The position numbers and the translations under genes were made by a program. The notes below the pieces were generated by a model, which had not been told where the DNA came from, ran no database searches, and was given only the letters and a program-made list of their open reading frames with translations. Shown piece after piece: positions 1 through 8,064 of a DNA stretch of 31,699 bases. Each line of letters begins with the position of its first letter. Position 1 is the stretch's first letter. The DNA is taken from the IMG/VR virus record IMGVR_UViG_3300044858_004797, positions 1-31,699 of that record; one strand, written 5' to 3'. The stretch comes from a virus.

Positions 1-1
1 G

Positions 2-106
2 GTGCTTGTGCGGGCTGCTGTCGCCGCAGGATACCACAGTACGAGCATGGAAGACGCCATCATTGTGTTCGCGGATTCGATTAACCGCAAAGCGGAAAGG
101 GATTAG
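2..106 (+). CDS. 3' end of a gene of unknown function (partial)
   Basis: An open frame enters the window from the left and ends at TAG 104-106, giving 34 visible residues that end in SINRKAERD. It stops one base before the ATG of the next rightward gene, which is the packing expected of a real phage gene. The visible tail (MEDAIIVFADSINRKAERD is its last part) is a short amphipathic stretch with no motif I recognise. Function unknown. The other two plus-strand frames here are closed or do not fit the operon spacing. Confidence 0.5.
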   Translation: MLVRAAVAAGYHSTSMEDAIIVFADSINRKAERD

Positions 107-107
107 C

Positions 108-338
108 ATGGAAGCAGAGGTTGCCGCGTACCTGAGTAGTCTTGAGGCAAAGGTTGACCGCGTGTTGGGGGAGATGGGGAACAGCATTGACCGCATAGAG
201 GAGATGCTTCTTGCCCTTGCGGATGCGCAGGGGATTGAGCTTGGGTACGGGCCTTATGCGGTTAGCCGCGAGGCAGCGGAAGACATTGCAAAGCGTGGTG
301 TTGGTCGCATCGGATTCAAGTCGGAGGAGATGCAATGA
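108..338 (+). CDS. Small phage protein of unknown function (76 aa)
   Basis: I start this gene at ATG 108, which is preceded by a GGAAAGGG purine stretch at a suitable distance; a longer reading of the frame from position 6 would overlap the upstream gene and lacks a ribosome site. The 76-residue product begins with a predicted helix or short coiled coil (about residues 1-45, with EAKVDRVLGEMGNSIDRIEEMLLAL) and ends in a charged tail. No catalytic or binding motif is visible. It is translationally coupled to the next gene by an ATGA overlap. Function unknown; probably an accessory early protein. Confidence 0.7.
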   Translation: MEAEVAAYLSSLEAKVDRVLGEMGNSIDRIEEMLLALADAQGIELGYGPYAVSREAAEDIAKRGVGRIGFKSEEMQ

Positions 339-541
339 CATCAGAAGTGTCGGTCACCCATGACGACGGGTACGGCCCGTCAACAGGAATGTCAAGTTCT
401 AACCTGCGGAACCTTGAGGCGGGCGACGCTCTTGAGCACCTTTGTCGCCAATTCCTCGGTGCCTGCGTTGCCGTTGGGTTCAGCGAAGGTTCTGTCGGGC
501 GCGTTATGGCGCGTGTCGGATTCGAGTATCAGGAGGAGTAA
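335..541 (+). CDS. Small phage protein of unknown function (68 aa)
   Basis: ATG 335 overlaps the stop of the preceding gene (ATGA), and a GGAGGAG ribosome site lies 5-6 bases upstream. The product is 68 residues, with a polar N-terminus and a C-terminal helical part (about residues 30-60) containing two cysteines and a GSVGRVMARVG stretch. No known family recognised. It ends at TAA 539-541, sharing a base with the ATG of the next gene. Confidence 0.65.
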   Translation: MTSEVSVTHDDGYGPSTGMSSSNLRNLEAGDALEHLCRQFLGACVAVGFSEGSVGRVMARVGFEYQEE

Positions 542-738
542 TGGTCTTCAGGTGCAAGGACGGGTACTACATCTTCAACAAGTACGGAGAGAAGAAGGCT
601 GGCCCGTTTGAAACCCGTGACGAAGCGAAGAGCGAAGAACGGAATCTGCTACGCAAGGAAGGAACCTGCTATGAAGAGCAAGAGCAAGAAGCCCCGGATC
701 TTTGTGTTCCGCGACTGGACGACTCCGAGTTCCGGTAG
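541..738 (+). CDS. Small phage protein of unknown function (65 aa)
   Basis: ATG 541 overlaps the previous TAA (TAATG) and sits just after AGGAGGAG, a strong ribosome site. Residues 1-35 (start MVFRCKDGYYIFNKYGEKKA) look like a small beta-beta-alpha unit, as in many short phage proteins that carry a 'K.GY.IF....G' pattern. From about residue 45 the gene runs over the start of the next gene in another frame for 68 bp, far longer than the 1-4 base overlaps elsewhere here. The C-terminal 20 residues may therefore be read-through sequence, or the gene may have lost its original end. Function unknown. Confidence 0.6.
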   Translation: MVFRCKDGYYIFNKYGEKKAGPFETRDEAKSEERNLLRKEGTCYEEQEQEAPDLCVPRLDDSEFR

Positions 739-892
739 CTTCCGGTTCGAGGTCTGCACGAAGAGCGGGATGATGAGCGTCCTATCGCAGCCTTATCCGC
801 ACAGCAAGCGTGACGCTATGCGCGGGCTTAACCGGTGGCTTAGGGGATGCAACCTTCGAAGCACAGACTTTGAAGTTGTTGTGCAAGACTAA
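671..892 (+). CDS. Small basic protein, possible YegP/DUF1508-like fold (73 aa)
   Basis: I choose ATG 671, preceded by AAGGAAGGA, over the upstream ATG 608, which would lie deep inside the preceding gene. The 73-residue product starts with a Lys-rich segment (MKSKSKKPR). It then has a pattern of strands and a helix (SFRFEVCTKSGMMSVLSQPY followed by SKRDAMRGLNRWL) that resembles YegP/DUF1508 modules ('FEV...G...S..Y.SK..A..GI'). That resemblance is by eye and weak. It is the last gene of the rightward cluster, 7 bases ahead of a terminator hairpin. Confidence 0.6.
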   Translation: MKSKSKKPRIFVFRDWTTPSSGSFRFEVCTKSGMMSVLSQPYPHSKRDAMRGLNRWLRGCNLRSTDFEVVVQD

Positions 893-898
893 AAGAGA

Positions 899-926
899 AA
901 AGGCCCCGTGATTGGGGCCTTTCTTT
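899..926. terminator. Bidirectional Rho-independent terminator between convergent gene runs
   Basis: The stem AAAGGCCCC (899-907) pairs with GGGGCCTTT (914-922) around a 6-base loop. The rightward strand continues into TTTCTTTT and the leftward strand into TTTTCTCTTTT, so it can stop transcripts from both sides. It lies exactly between the last rightward gene (ends 892) and the last leftward late gene (ends 940). Confidence 0.9.
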
Positions 927-939
927 TGGTATTGATGTT

Positions 940-2094
940 CTATTTTCCGCGATACCCAAGAAGAAGCTCTCGCACGGATCTGCGTGAGTTCGGATTCATG
1001 GAATACGGGAGCCCCGCTTCGTCATAGCCTGAGTGAATCTTTGGTCTGTCGCCGCGTTCAGTATAGGTAACACCAGCCCTTTGGGCATATGATTCTGCTG
1101 CGCTCCTGAGCATTTGGTCTATCAGCCTTGCGTCAAGCATGTTCGGATCAGCAGGTTCCGGGGGGCCTACCTTTGGATAGTACGGGCTTTCCTGAGAAAG
1201 CCGAGGAAATTGTGCCCAAGCGTCCGCAAGTAGCTCAGCAGCCTGCGAACCGGCGCTCTTCATGTCATAGTACCCGGATGCCTCCGTCCTCCTCTTCGTA
1301 TAATCGATAAAGGGGTCGTTCTTGTCGTATTGCCCACTTGCAAGGAGCGCCTCCGCTGCTTTTATCTCATCCCCAGGATCACCATCTTTGTAAGTAATAC
1401 GGTGGCCGCTCTCGTGGTTGACAGTCTTAGCGAGACTCCCTTGCCCAGGTTTCAGTGGGCCAACGAAAGACTCGTTATATGGGGAGGGCTCGCCTGTCCT
1501 ATACTCATCAAGCAGCCCCTTCTTCCTCTCGGTCGAGTAAGGGCTCTCCTCAATCCAGATATCTCCCCCAACCAGCGTGTCCCCTAATGGGGTCTGGACT
1601 CTACCATTTGGTTGCATCCACCCGCCAACGGGGTCTTTACCGTTTCTAACAACTCCGTTCCTATCTTGCGACCAGCCATCGCTACCAAAGAACTCTCCAG
1701 GGTAAATAGACAAGAGATCTTTATCTGCATTGGTGCCGTAATATACTGACTTTTTCCGTTTTAATATTTCACGAACCTCATCAGCGTGCGAAAGAGCTGT
1801 TGATACCCTATCCTTAACCGCCGCCGTGGGCTCGTGCGGAGTCCCTTCTGCTCCGGATTGGAATAGTGTAGCCGCTGGGCCTACCTGCCCGTACATCTCG
1901 GCTATCCGCCAATCCTTCCGAAGATCCTCTTCCGACCTTTTGATGTTCTTGTTCATCGGGTCAAGTCTTGCACGGAGCATGTCAGCTTCAGACACAGGGA
2001 GTCCACGGATAATAAGGTCTCCCGCAGGAAGCAGTGTCCGCTCGTCCACAACCTGCTCTCTTGCGGGCCGAATAGGCCCCTGATACTCTGCCAT
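940..2094 (-). CDS. Virion-associated metallopeptidase-like protein (384 aa)
   Basis: The product has the zinc-protease signature HESGH at residues 227-231, within LAKTVNHESGH, followed about 56 residues later by AAELLADAW. Its Glu287 is a plausible third zinc ligand, giving the gluzincin pattern HExxH...E. The segment between is charged and predicted helical. The N-terminal 200 residues show no known domain. It is the last gene of the leftward late run, one base after the 902-residue internal protein, with AGGAGG upstream of its ATG. Position at the end of the ejection-protein module suggests a protein packaged in or near the virion that cuts a protein (host wall-linked or a phage precursor), but no substrate can be inferred. 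The peptidase call is from the motif alone. Confidence 0.75.
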   Translation of the reverse strand: MAEYQGPIRPAREQVVDERTLLPAGDLIIRGLPVSEADMLRARLDPMNKNIKRSEEDLRKDWRIAEMYGQVGPAATLFQSGAEGTPHEPTAAVKDRVSTALSHADEVREILKRKKSVYYGTNADKDLLSIYPGEFFGSDGWSQDRNGVVRNGKDPVGGWMQPNGRVQTPLGDTLVGGDIWIEESPYSTERKKGLLDEYRTGEPSPYNESFVGPLKPGQGSLAKTVNHESGHRITYKDGDPGDEIKAAEALLASGQYDKNDPFIDYTKRRTEASGYYDMKSAGSQAAELLADAWAQFPRLSQESPYYPKVGPPEPADPNMLDARLIDQMLRSAAESYAQRAGVTYTERGDRPKIHSGYDEAGLPYSMNPNSRRSVRELLLGYRGK

Positions 2095-2095
2095 C

Positions 2096-4804
2096 CTACG
2101 CCTCCTGTGTTACCGCTTCTGCCCACCCATCAAGCAGGGCGTCATAAGCAACAAGCTTCGCAAAGCCCTTGTCCCCGATACGCGTCTTGAGTGCGGCCTG
2201 CTCTTCGGGAGTGAGCGGCTTCAGAAGACGCCGCGCACGGATTGAAGCCTTTGCCGCCTTCGCATCCTTGCCGTCTACCGCAAGCGCGTCCGCAATGTCC
2301 TTCGACGGGTCTTGCTTCTTGCGGATCTTATCCATCGCACGGCGCATTGCCTGCCGGAACTTGATGTCTTCTTCGGACGCGGCACCAGGGCTTGTCTTGC
2401 CTGGTCGTGCTTCGTCAAACCGCCACTTCCAATAGCCGCGAATAGCACCCTCAAGGGCAGCGTCGCGATCCGACAACCCCATGACGGCAAGGCCGGTAGC
2501 CATCGGCCCCGTCAATGGCGTGCGCCTGCGCATGAACTCGACTGCCCGCTCAAACGGAGTGCGATCTTTATACGCTCCCTGACCTGTAATGAGCGTGTGC
2601 AGTTCGTCAAGCATCATACCCGGGAAGGTAGACTTCACAATCATGGCAGACGGCGGATCGCCCGGCTTCATCGCATAACGAGCAAGCTGCGCAAAGGGGC
2701 CGGTGATTGTAGAGAACAGGAAGGATTCCCCTGCAAATTTGACCGGCTCATCCTTCGCTTCGTGAATAGCGATTGAGAGCCCCGTAGCGCCACCGAATGC
2801 CAAGGCAAGTAGAAGATACGACCCTGCGCCCTGGGCTGTCGTAAAACCGATGTGACGGCCTAATAGAACCCGTTCCGACGACTGCGCCGCATGAAGCGCG
2901 GATTCCATGTTTGTTTTGCCGCTCTTCTTGGCGTCTTGCAACACTTTGTCGAGGGCGCGAACGGAAGACGCTACCGTGTTCATCTTCGCCCTGCCGTAAG
3001 ATAGGAACGGGAACAGGGTGGAGAAGGACGGGCTTAGTCCAGCGCGGGACTGAAGAGCTGGGGAGATGGGCGAGCCCGTGTGCATCTGCGAAACCGTCTT
3101 GATGAAACGGTCTTGAAGGTCGGCAGAGGACATGCCCGACACAAGTGCCTGCACTTCTTTTTCGGTGAATGTTTCCATCGACCGGAGCGCGGCAACATCC
3201 TGCCGCATGACAGTCCCCTGCTCCCAGCCCCTGATCTTGTTCATTGCCACAATCGGAGCAACAGCTTCCTGCATCTCGTTAAGCGAGCGCTGCATGGTGA
3301 GCGTTCCCGCCACTTGTTGCATAATACGCAACGAGTCACGAACGGGATGTGACTTGTTGAAGCTGAAGTCGAAGTAGAACTTGCTTAGGGCGTTGATGTT
3401 GTCAAGCTGGTTGACAAGAGCGTCACCCTTCATGTACATGCCGATGCCGCGCATTGTCTCGCGCATACCAAAGGTAGCAGATGTTGTACCGAACAGCGTT
3501 TCCGAGACATTGGACGCGGCAGATAGGGTCAGGGCAAGCGTACGCGCAACAGTGTTGAAAGCCTCGTATGTCTTCCACCCGTACCACGCCGGTGTAAAAG
3601 CGGGGAGTCGCGGGACTTCAAGCGGAAGCCCGTTGAGTACGCGCTGATCCGTGTCGATCAGTTTGCGGACATCGCCTTCGTTCATTTGGCGTGCGGGTGC
3701 CTGCCTGATAATCTCCTCGCGAAGCGGAGCCCAGTCGTCCTTGCCGATAACCTCGACAAGCTCGCCCGTCCTCTCGTCCACATACTTCTGCCTGATTGCA
3801 CCCTGCCCGAACACGCGGGAATAGGCAAGATGCGAGGCGTGGGAAGAACTCATGCGCCGAGCATACTCGGTCGGGCTCCCCACGAAGATGTTGTGCGTCA
3901 TCCCGCGATACCGAACAACAGACGGAATCCACGGGATAAAGCGGGAGTGCTCAAGGGCAACAGACCCGTCCCCCCCGTCAACATTTCCCTTCTTGTTCAT
4001 GCCGGACGATGTTCTGATCATCGCCTCTTCAAGCGCCTCCCGCGTCCACCCCGCGTTCTTGTTGAGCGGGTGCTCCGCCATCCCGTCGATAACATCCTTC
4101 CACAAGGGATGCTGCGTACCCTGCGTAAAGAACTCGCGCCCACCCTGATCGAGGATGCGCACAAGCACTTCACCCTGCTTGCCGATAAAGGGACGATAGC
4201 GCCCATCCGTGCCAAGCTGGAGCTGCCCGACCTCTGCTTCCGTCCCCTCCATCCCGCGTGACGCAATACGGGCAATCCCCACCTTCCCCTTTTCGCTAAC
4301 GATCAACCCACGCTTTGTGAGTTTCGCCTGTGCCTTGACAAGGAGCGTGTTGTAGGTTTGGATGTCCAAGCCGGTTCGGATGATCTTGTTCCACCCGCTC
4401 TCGCCACCGACAGGCTGCGCCCACTTTGCGGTAACAAGGTTGATGTTGCGCACCATTTGCACAATCGACTGCTGGAACTGCGTGAGAGGAATGGGTGACG
4501 CTTGGTTCGTGACGGCAAGCCCAAGGGCGTGATCGCCTATCGGACGCCCAGGAATCCACACGGGATCTTCAAGCTGCCCGATCTCAAGGGCATTGCTCGG
4601 CTTCGCTGCCGCGCTTTCAAGCTCGTGCGTGACCTTCTTGATGTCTCCACCAATATCCTGCGCAAGAGTTCTTGTTTCCTGCACCTTATTGGCAAAGGTG
4701 TCAGCCTCCGGCGTGCCGCGCAAGGAGTTGACAAGCGACTCCAACGGGCGGGAGAAAGCCTCTACCGCGAAGCGAGCGGAGTATGGACGAGCGGGGCCGG
4801 GCAT
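2096..4804 (-). CDS. Large internal virion (ejection) protein (902 aa)
   Basis: A 902-residue protein, mainly predicted helical, in the position where podoviruses encode internal or ejection proteins. It holds a hydrophobic stretch around residues 655-680 (AGSYLLLALAFGGATGLSIA) and a weaker one near residue 425 (ARTLALTLSAASNVSETLFG), which could insert into the host membrane during genome entry. The N-terminal half is polar and may be a soluble domain. The C-terminus is Lys/Ala-rich. It resembles the large, poorly conserved internal proteins that follow the tail genes in short-tailed phages; I do not recognise an enzyme motif. Its ATG overlaps the stop of the upstream 540-residue gene (TAATG), so the two are coupled. 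Confidence 0.7.
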   Translation of the reverse strand: MPGPARPYSARFAVEAFSRPLESLVNSLRGTPEADTFANKVQETRTLAQDIGGDIKKVTHELESAAAKPSNALEIGQLEDPVWIPGRPIGDHALGLAVTNQASPIPLTQFQQSIVQMVRNINLVTAKWAQPVGGESGWNKIIRTGLDIQTYNTLLVKAQAKLTKRGLIVSEKGKVGIARIASRGMEGTEAEVGQLQLGTDGRYRPFIGKQGEVLVRILDQGGREFFTQGTQHPLWKDVIDGMAEHPLNKNAGWTREALEEAMIRTSSGMNKKGNVDGGDGSVALEHSRFIPWIPSVVRYRGMTHNIFVGSPTEYARRMSSSHASHLAYSRVFGQGAIRQKYVDERTGELVEVIGKDDWAPLREEIIRQAPARQMNEGDVRKLIDTDQRVLNGLPLEVPRLPAFTPAWYGWKTYEAFNTVARTLALTLSAASNVSETLFGTTSATFGMRETMRGIGMYMKGDALVNQLDNINALSKFYFDFSFNKSHPVRDSLRIMQQVAGTLTMQRSLNEMQEAVAPIVAMNKIRGWEQGTVMRQDVAALRSMETFTEKEVQALVSGMSSADLQDRFIKTVSQMHTGSPISPALQSRAGLSPSFSTLFPFLSYGRAKMNTVASSVRALDKVLQDAKKSGKTNMESALHAAQSSERVLLGRHIGFTTAQGAGSYLLLALAFGGATGLSIAIHEAKDEPVKFAGESFLFSTITGPFAQLARYAMKPGDPPSAMIVKSTFPGMMLDELHTLITGQGAYKDRTPFERAVEFMRRRTPLTGPMATGLAVMGLSDRDAALEGAIRGYWKWRFDEARPGKTSPGAASEEDIKFRQAMRRAMDKIRKKQDPSKDIADALAVDGKDAKAAKASIRARRLLKPLTPEEQAALKTRIGDKGFAKLVAYDALLDGWAEAVTQEA

Positions 4805-6426
4805 TAGTCAAGCTCCCCAAACCGATCTATCAGGCTTCGGTTTGTTAGATTCGCACGCTGCCGTGCTCCGTATGTGTAGAGATCCGTCCTTGCATCACTC
4901 CACTCTATGTTGATGGAAGCAGGATCTCCGGCAACCTCCGCCGCCGTCTGCGCCTTGAACCTGCGCCACTCCTTGTTTGTCGCCTCACGCGGGGGATTAT
5001 AAGCCTTCCCAATCTCATCCCAAGACGAGCGCCACTCGCTTGCCTGATCGGTAATGTTCTTGTACTCCGCGTCCCACACCTCCCGTGTTAACCGAGCGCT
5101 CTCCTCGTCGCGAACACGGATTTGTTCTGCGCTTAGAGACGGAGGCTGCTGCGGATCTGCCGGAGGTGTTTCCACCGGAGGCGTCTCCACTTTCTTCGGG
5201 ACAAGCCACGACCCATCCCGCATAATCTTGGAGACTTCAGCAGGCTCAAGGCCGTGAAACTGGAGCGACTCGCGCATCATAATATCGCCAGCCGTCTTGC
5301 TTTGGGCGCGGATGTCCATCACGCCAATCGTGTTTGCGAAGCGGTTGTAGTCCTTCGCCGCGATAGCGTCCTTTGCCCCTTCAATATTCGCATTGAAGGC
5401 TTCGTTTGCAGCACCACGCCCCGCGTTAACGACCCATGGCGTCGCATGGAGTCCGAAGTATCCGCCAAGGAGATACTCGTACACCTGATTAGCCGTGTCA
5501 TCCCCACGCATAGTAGCGGGAAGCCCCATCATCACCCCGCCCGCAAACGTGCGGAGAAGGTGCTCGGCACTTGACTGCTTCCCCTCAAGGATCAGCTTGG
5601 ACGATACTCGCCCCACATTCCCCAAGAGCCCGAACGCCCCGCCCATGACCGCGCCACCGGCAAAACCGCCGATTGCCGAGTCCACGCGCTCGCCCCACTT
5701 CATCGGGTTGATTCCGGCACCGGCGATAGATGACGCAAGCCCAAGATGAAGCGCCTGCTGCCCCACATCGGTAAGGATTCCGAAGCGCTCCGCGCTCGAG
5801 AACGCCTTCGTGTTCTTCAAGAGTCCAACAGCGGCACGCCCGCCGTTCGCGATAAAGGGAACGCCCGTAAGCTTTCCAAGCCCTTTCATTGCAAGCGTTG
5901 CCCCGCCAAGAGGAATAGATTTCCCCGCAAGAACGCCGCCAAGAAGATCCCCGTACCCCCTGAGCCCGACAACGCGCTCCGCTTCTTTGATAAGAGCGGT
6001 AGTTGACGCCTTTGCGGCAAGAGCCGCAGCTTCTGTTGTGACGCCCTTCTTGACCGCTGTCGCGACAATCTTTCCTGCGGCCCGCTTCTTTAGGGCCGCC
6101 TTGCCGTAAAGGAGCGCAGCCTTAGCCGGAGCGGCAGCAAGGTCAGTAGGATCAGGGACGAACCCGATGAAGCCCCATAACTGACCGATGCCCCGAAGGA
6201 TCTCTGCCGCCTTGTTCTTGGGAGCGTCTCCAACGGATATCGTCGTGTATCCTTCGAAGAAGCCCTTAGGGAGCGCGGAAACAGCAGACCATATCTCGTC
6301 GAACATCGTGTCTTCGGGAGCGGCAGCTACCCGCTGCATAGCCGCAAGCCCCTGCCCTGTGACATCTCCTTCACGAGCAAGGGCCTGCTGGGATGCGTTA
6401 AGAAACTCTTGTCGGAGCGCTTCCAT
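4804..6426 (-). CDS. Internal virion protein with Gly/Ala-rich membrane segments (540 aa)
   Basis: A 540-residue protein rich in Ala and Gly. Between about residues 150 and 330 it has several glycine-zipper-like hydrophobic stretches (such as GGFAGGAVMGGAFGLLGNVG and AGGVMMGLPATM) that could cross or line a membrane. A proline-rich linker (PPVETPPADPQQPPS) near residue 420 separates this from a charged helical C-terminal domain. This architecture fits ejection proteins that form a conduit for DNA. It starts with ATG 6426, 34 bases after the previous stop. The assignment is from position and composition; sequence family not recognised. Confidence 0.65.
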   Translation of the reverse strand: MEALRQEFLNASQQALAREGDVTGQGLAAMQRVAAAPEDTMFDEIWSAVSALPKGFFEGYTTISVGDAPKNKAAEILRGIGQLWGFIGFVPDPTDLAAAPAKAALLYGKAALKKRAAGKIVATAVKKGVTTEAAALAAKASTTALIKEAERVVGLRGYGDLLGGVLAGKSIPLGGATLAMKGLGKLTGVPFIANGGRAAVGLLKNTKAFSSAERFGILTDVGQQALHLGLASSIAGAGINPMKWGERVDSAIGGFAGGAVMGGAFGLLGNVGRVSSKLILEGKQSSAEHLLRTFAGGVMMGLPATMRGDDTANQVYEYLLGGYFGLHATPWVVNAGRGAANEAFNANIEGAKDAIAAKDYNRFANTIGVMDIRAQSKTAGDIMMRESLQFHGLEPAEVSKIMRDGSWLVPKKVETPPVETPPADPQQPPSLSAEQIRVRDEESARLTREVWDAEYKNITDQASEWRSSWDEIGKAYNPPREATNKEWRRFKAQTAAEVAGDPASINIEWSDARTDLYTYGARQRANLTNRSLIDRFGELD

Positions 6427-6460
6427 TCAAGCCCCTATTGGACGGTCGTGTTCGCCATTG

Positions 6461-7288
6461 TCACTCGGGCAGCTTTACCATGGGGTCGGAGCCGAGACCA
6501 GCCCCCCTAAGTCCAAGCCTGAAAAGCTCTCCACTGGCGGCATTTTCCCTATTTTGCTTATCCAGCCTTTCCGCAATGTACTCAAGGGCGTCCGCTGTGG
6601 TGCGGGGGTCAACACCACCAAGCCAATCAAGCGGGCTCCCCCACCCAAATCCCTCCGCTTGCTTCCGCGCCTTTTGGGCAAAACCTCGGATTTCGTCGGC
6701 TGTCGCATACCTGGGAAGCTTGTCATCTCCCTCTGGGTCGATAAGATCGAAAGTGTCGCGGATTGGTGTCGGGATTTCAGCCTTCCCATTCTTGTCCATG
6801 GAAAAAACAGCAGTGGCGGAAAGAGATCCGTTAGGAGATCTCCCCCCGCTCATCCCCGGAAGCCCGAGCCAGCTAAGAAGCGCGTCTTGTTTCCTCCGCG
6901 CATTTATTGCCTCTTCGATCTGAGCCTCTATAAGCTTGATCTGTGCCGTGTTTCCAGTTGCTTGGGCCGCTGCCAGCGCCCTCGCCGCCTCAAGCTCGTT
7001 ATTGGACAGGGCGATAGCCTGATCTTTTGTGATAGTGGCAAGTTCGCGGGAGTTGGCGAGTGTAGACGCGTGCTCCATCGCTCGCGCCGAGAGCAGCTCC
7101 TCGTTTTGCCCCTTCATGTACTCGCGCTGAAGCGCGTTCTCGCTCGCCTGATAAGCCCGCTCTGCCGCGATCTCCTGCGACCGAAACGCCCGCTCACGCC
7201 TCGCCGCAGCGTCGGCAAGGATCTGACTTGAAAGGACGCCAAGCGCATCGGCAAGAGGATTGCGCGGCTCCCGAATGATAATAGCCAT
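6461..7288 (-). CDS. Coiled-coil internal virion protein (275 aa)
   Basis: The 275-residue product has a long Ala/Glu/Arg-rich helical region from about residue 15 to 150 (for example AAARRERAFRSQEIAAERAY), typical of a coiled coil. After it come a Gly/Ser turn region and a shorter helical C-terminus. It has no membrane segment or enzyme motif. It sits between two membrane-type internal proteins in the leftward run and begins 11 bases after the 234-residue gene, with an AAGGAGATAAAAG ribosome site. Most likely an ejection-complex or internal core component. Function inferred from context only. Confidence 0.65.
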   Translation of the reverse strand: MAIIIREPRNPLADALGVLSSQILADAAARRERAFRSQEIAAERAYQASENALQREYMKGQNEELLSARAMEHASTLANSRELATITKDQAIALSNNELEAARALAAAQATGNTAQIKLIEAQIEEAINARRKQDALLSWLGLPGMSGGRSPNGSLSATAVFSMDKNGKAEIPTPIRDTFDLIDPEGDDKLPRYATADEIRGFAQKARKQAEGFGWGSPLDWLGGVDPRTTADALEYIAERLDKQNRENAASGELFRLGLRGAGLGSDPMVKLPE

Positions 7289-7299
7289 CTTTTATCTCC

Positions 7300-8004
7300 T
7301 TATCGGGTGAAGAGTGGGCCAGATCCGGCGGTATACGGATATGGGTTCGCGAAGTTTTGTTGCTGGTACATGCTTCCCATATCAAAAGACCCGCCTCCAC
7401 CGCCCATCGGAACTCCTGTCGCAACAGACGCCGCCTGCTTTGACGCATCCTGCCAACTGCTATTCATTGAGCCAAAGGCAGAGAAGGCCATGGGTATGAA
7501 CGACTCCAGCACTGTCGGTTCGTTCGCCTTCATGTTCGCAAGAGAGATCTGATCCTCTTCCCGCTGGAACTGCATGGGGAGTAGATTACCAGCAAGCTGC
7601 GCTTCCATAGAACCAGCGGATTGGATAAGGTCACCAGCACCAGCTTCCCGCGCAGAAGCAGCACGGCGTGTCGCAATGTTCTGTGCGGAAACAGGGTCAA
7701 CACCGGCGGAAATAAGCTCTGCCGCCGTTCGGCGTCCAAGCGAGTCAGCGCTTGCCCCCACACTGCCAAGCTTTTCCTGCCACCCGCCATAGCTGCGCAT
7801 ATATTCACGGGCACGCTCTGCCGCGTTGAAGTCGGGGATTTTCTGTTCGTCTGACCCACTGAAGCCCCCGGCAATGCCGCCAAGGATGGCCCCGATAGCA
7901 GCGCCCGGCAGCGCTCCAATTCCGCCAGCAGACGCCCCCATCATTCCGCCAGTAGCGGCACCGCCAGCGGCCCCTTGCCCGGCATTTGACCAATTAAACC
8001 CCAT
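7300..8004 (-). CDS. Gly-rich internal virion protein, first of the ejection module (234 aa)
   Basis: The N-terminal 50 residues form a strikingly Gly/Ala-rich hydrophobic stretch (GAAGGAATGGMMGASAGG, then LPGAAIGAILGGIAGGF) that looks like a glycine-zipper membrane hairpin. Residues 60-165 are predicted helical, and the C-terminus is Gly/Tyr/Gln-rich and probably flexible. Small Gly-rich proteins of this kind open the internal-protein block in many podoviruses. It begins after a 60-base gap holding an inverted repeat, unlike the overlapping genes around it, so it may head its own transcript. Its stop is 11 bases ahead of the next start. Confidence 0.65.
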   Translation of the reverse strand: MGFNWSNAGQGAAGGAATGGMMGASAGGIGALPGAAIGAILGGIAGGFSGSDEQKIPDFNAAERAREYMRSYGGWQEKLGSVGASADSLGRRTAAELISAGVDPVSAQNIATRRAASAREAGAGDLIQSAGSMEAQLAGNLLPMQFQREEDQISLANMKANEPTVLESFIPMAFSAFGSMNSSWQDASKQAASVATGVPMGGGGGSFDMGSMYQQQNFANPYPYTAGSGPLFTR

Positions 8005-8025
8005 GGGATGCCCCTCTCTTTCGTA

Positions 8026-8044
8026 TTGGCAAATATATTGCCAA
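8026..8044. repeat. Inverted repeat ahead of the ejection module
   Basis: TTGGCAA (8026-8032) and TTGCCAA (8038-8044) are perfect inverted arms around ATATA, in the gap between the fibre-like gene (ends 8065) and the ejection genes (start 8004). There is no U-run on either strand, so a classic terminator is unlikely. It could be an mRNA-processing hairpin, a weak attenuator or a protein-binding site; on the minus strand it also contains the TATA-rich sequence TATATTT. Confidence 0.5.
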
Positions 8045-8064
8045 CAACTGTTTTCTAATGCAGG

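Noticed and set aside
6188-7231. 347-residue plus-strand ORF
   Set aside because: Opposite two well-supported minus-strand genes and spans their junction; Pro/Arg/Ser-rich shadow composition.
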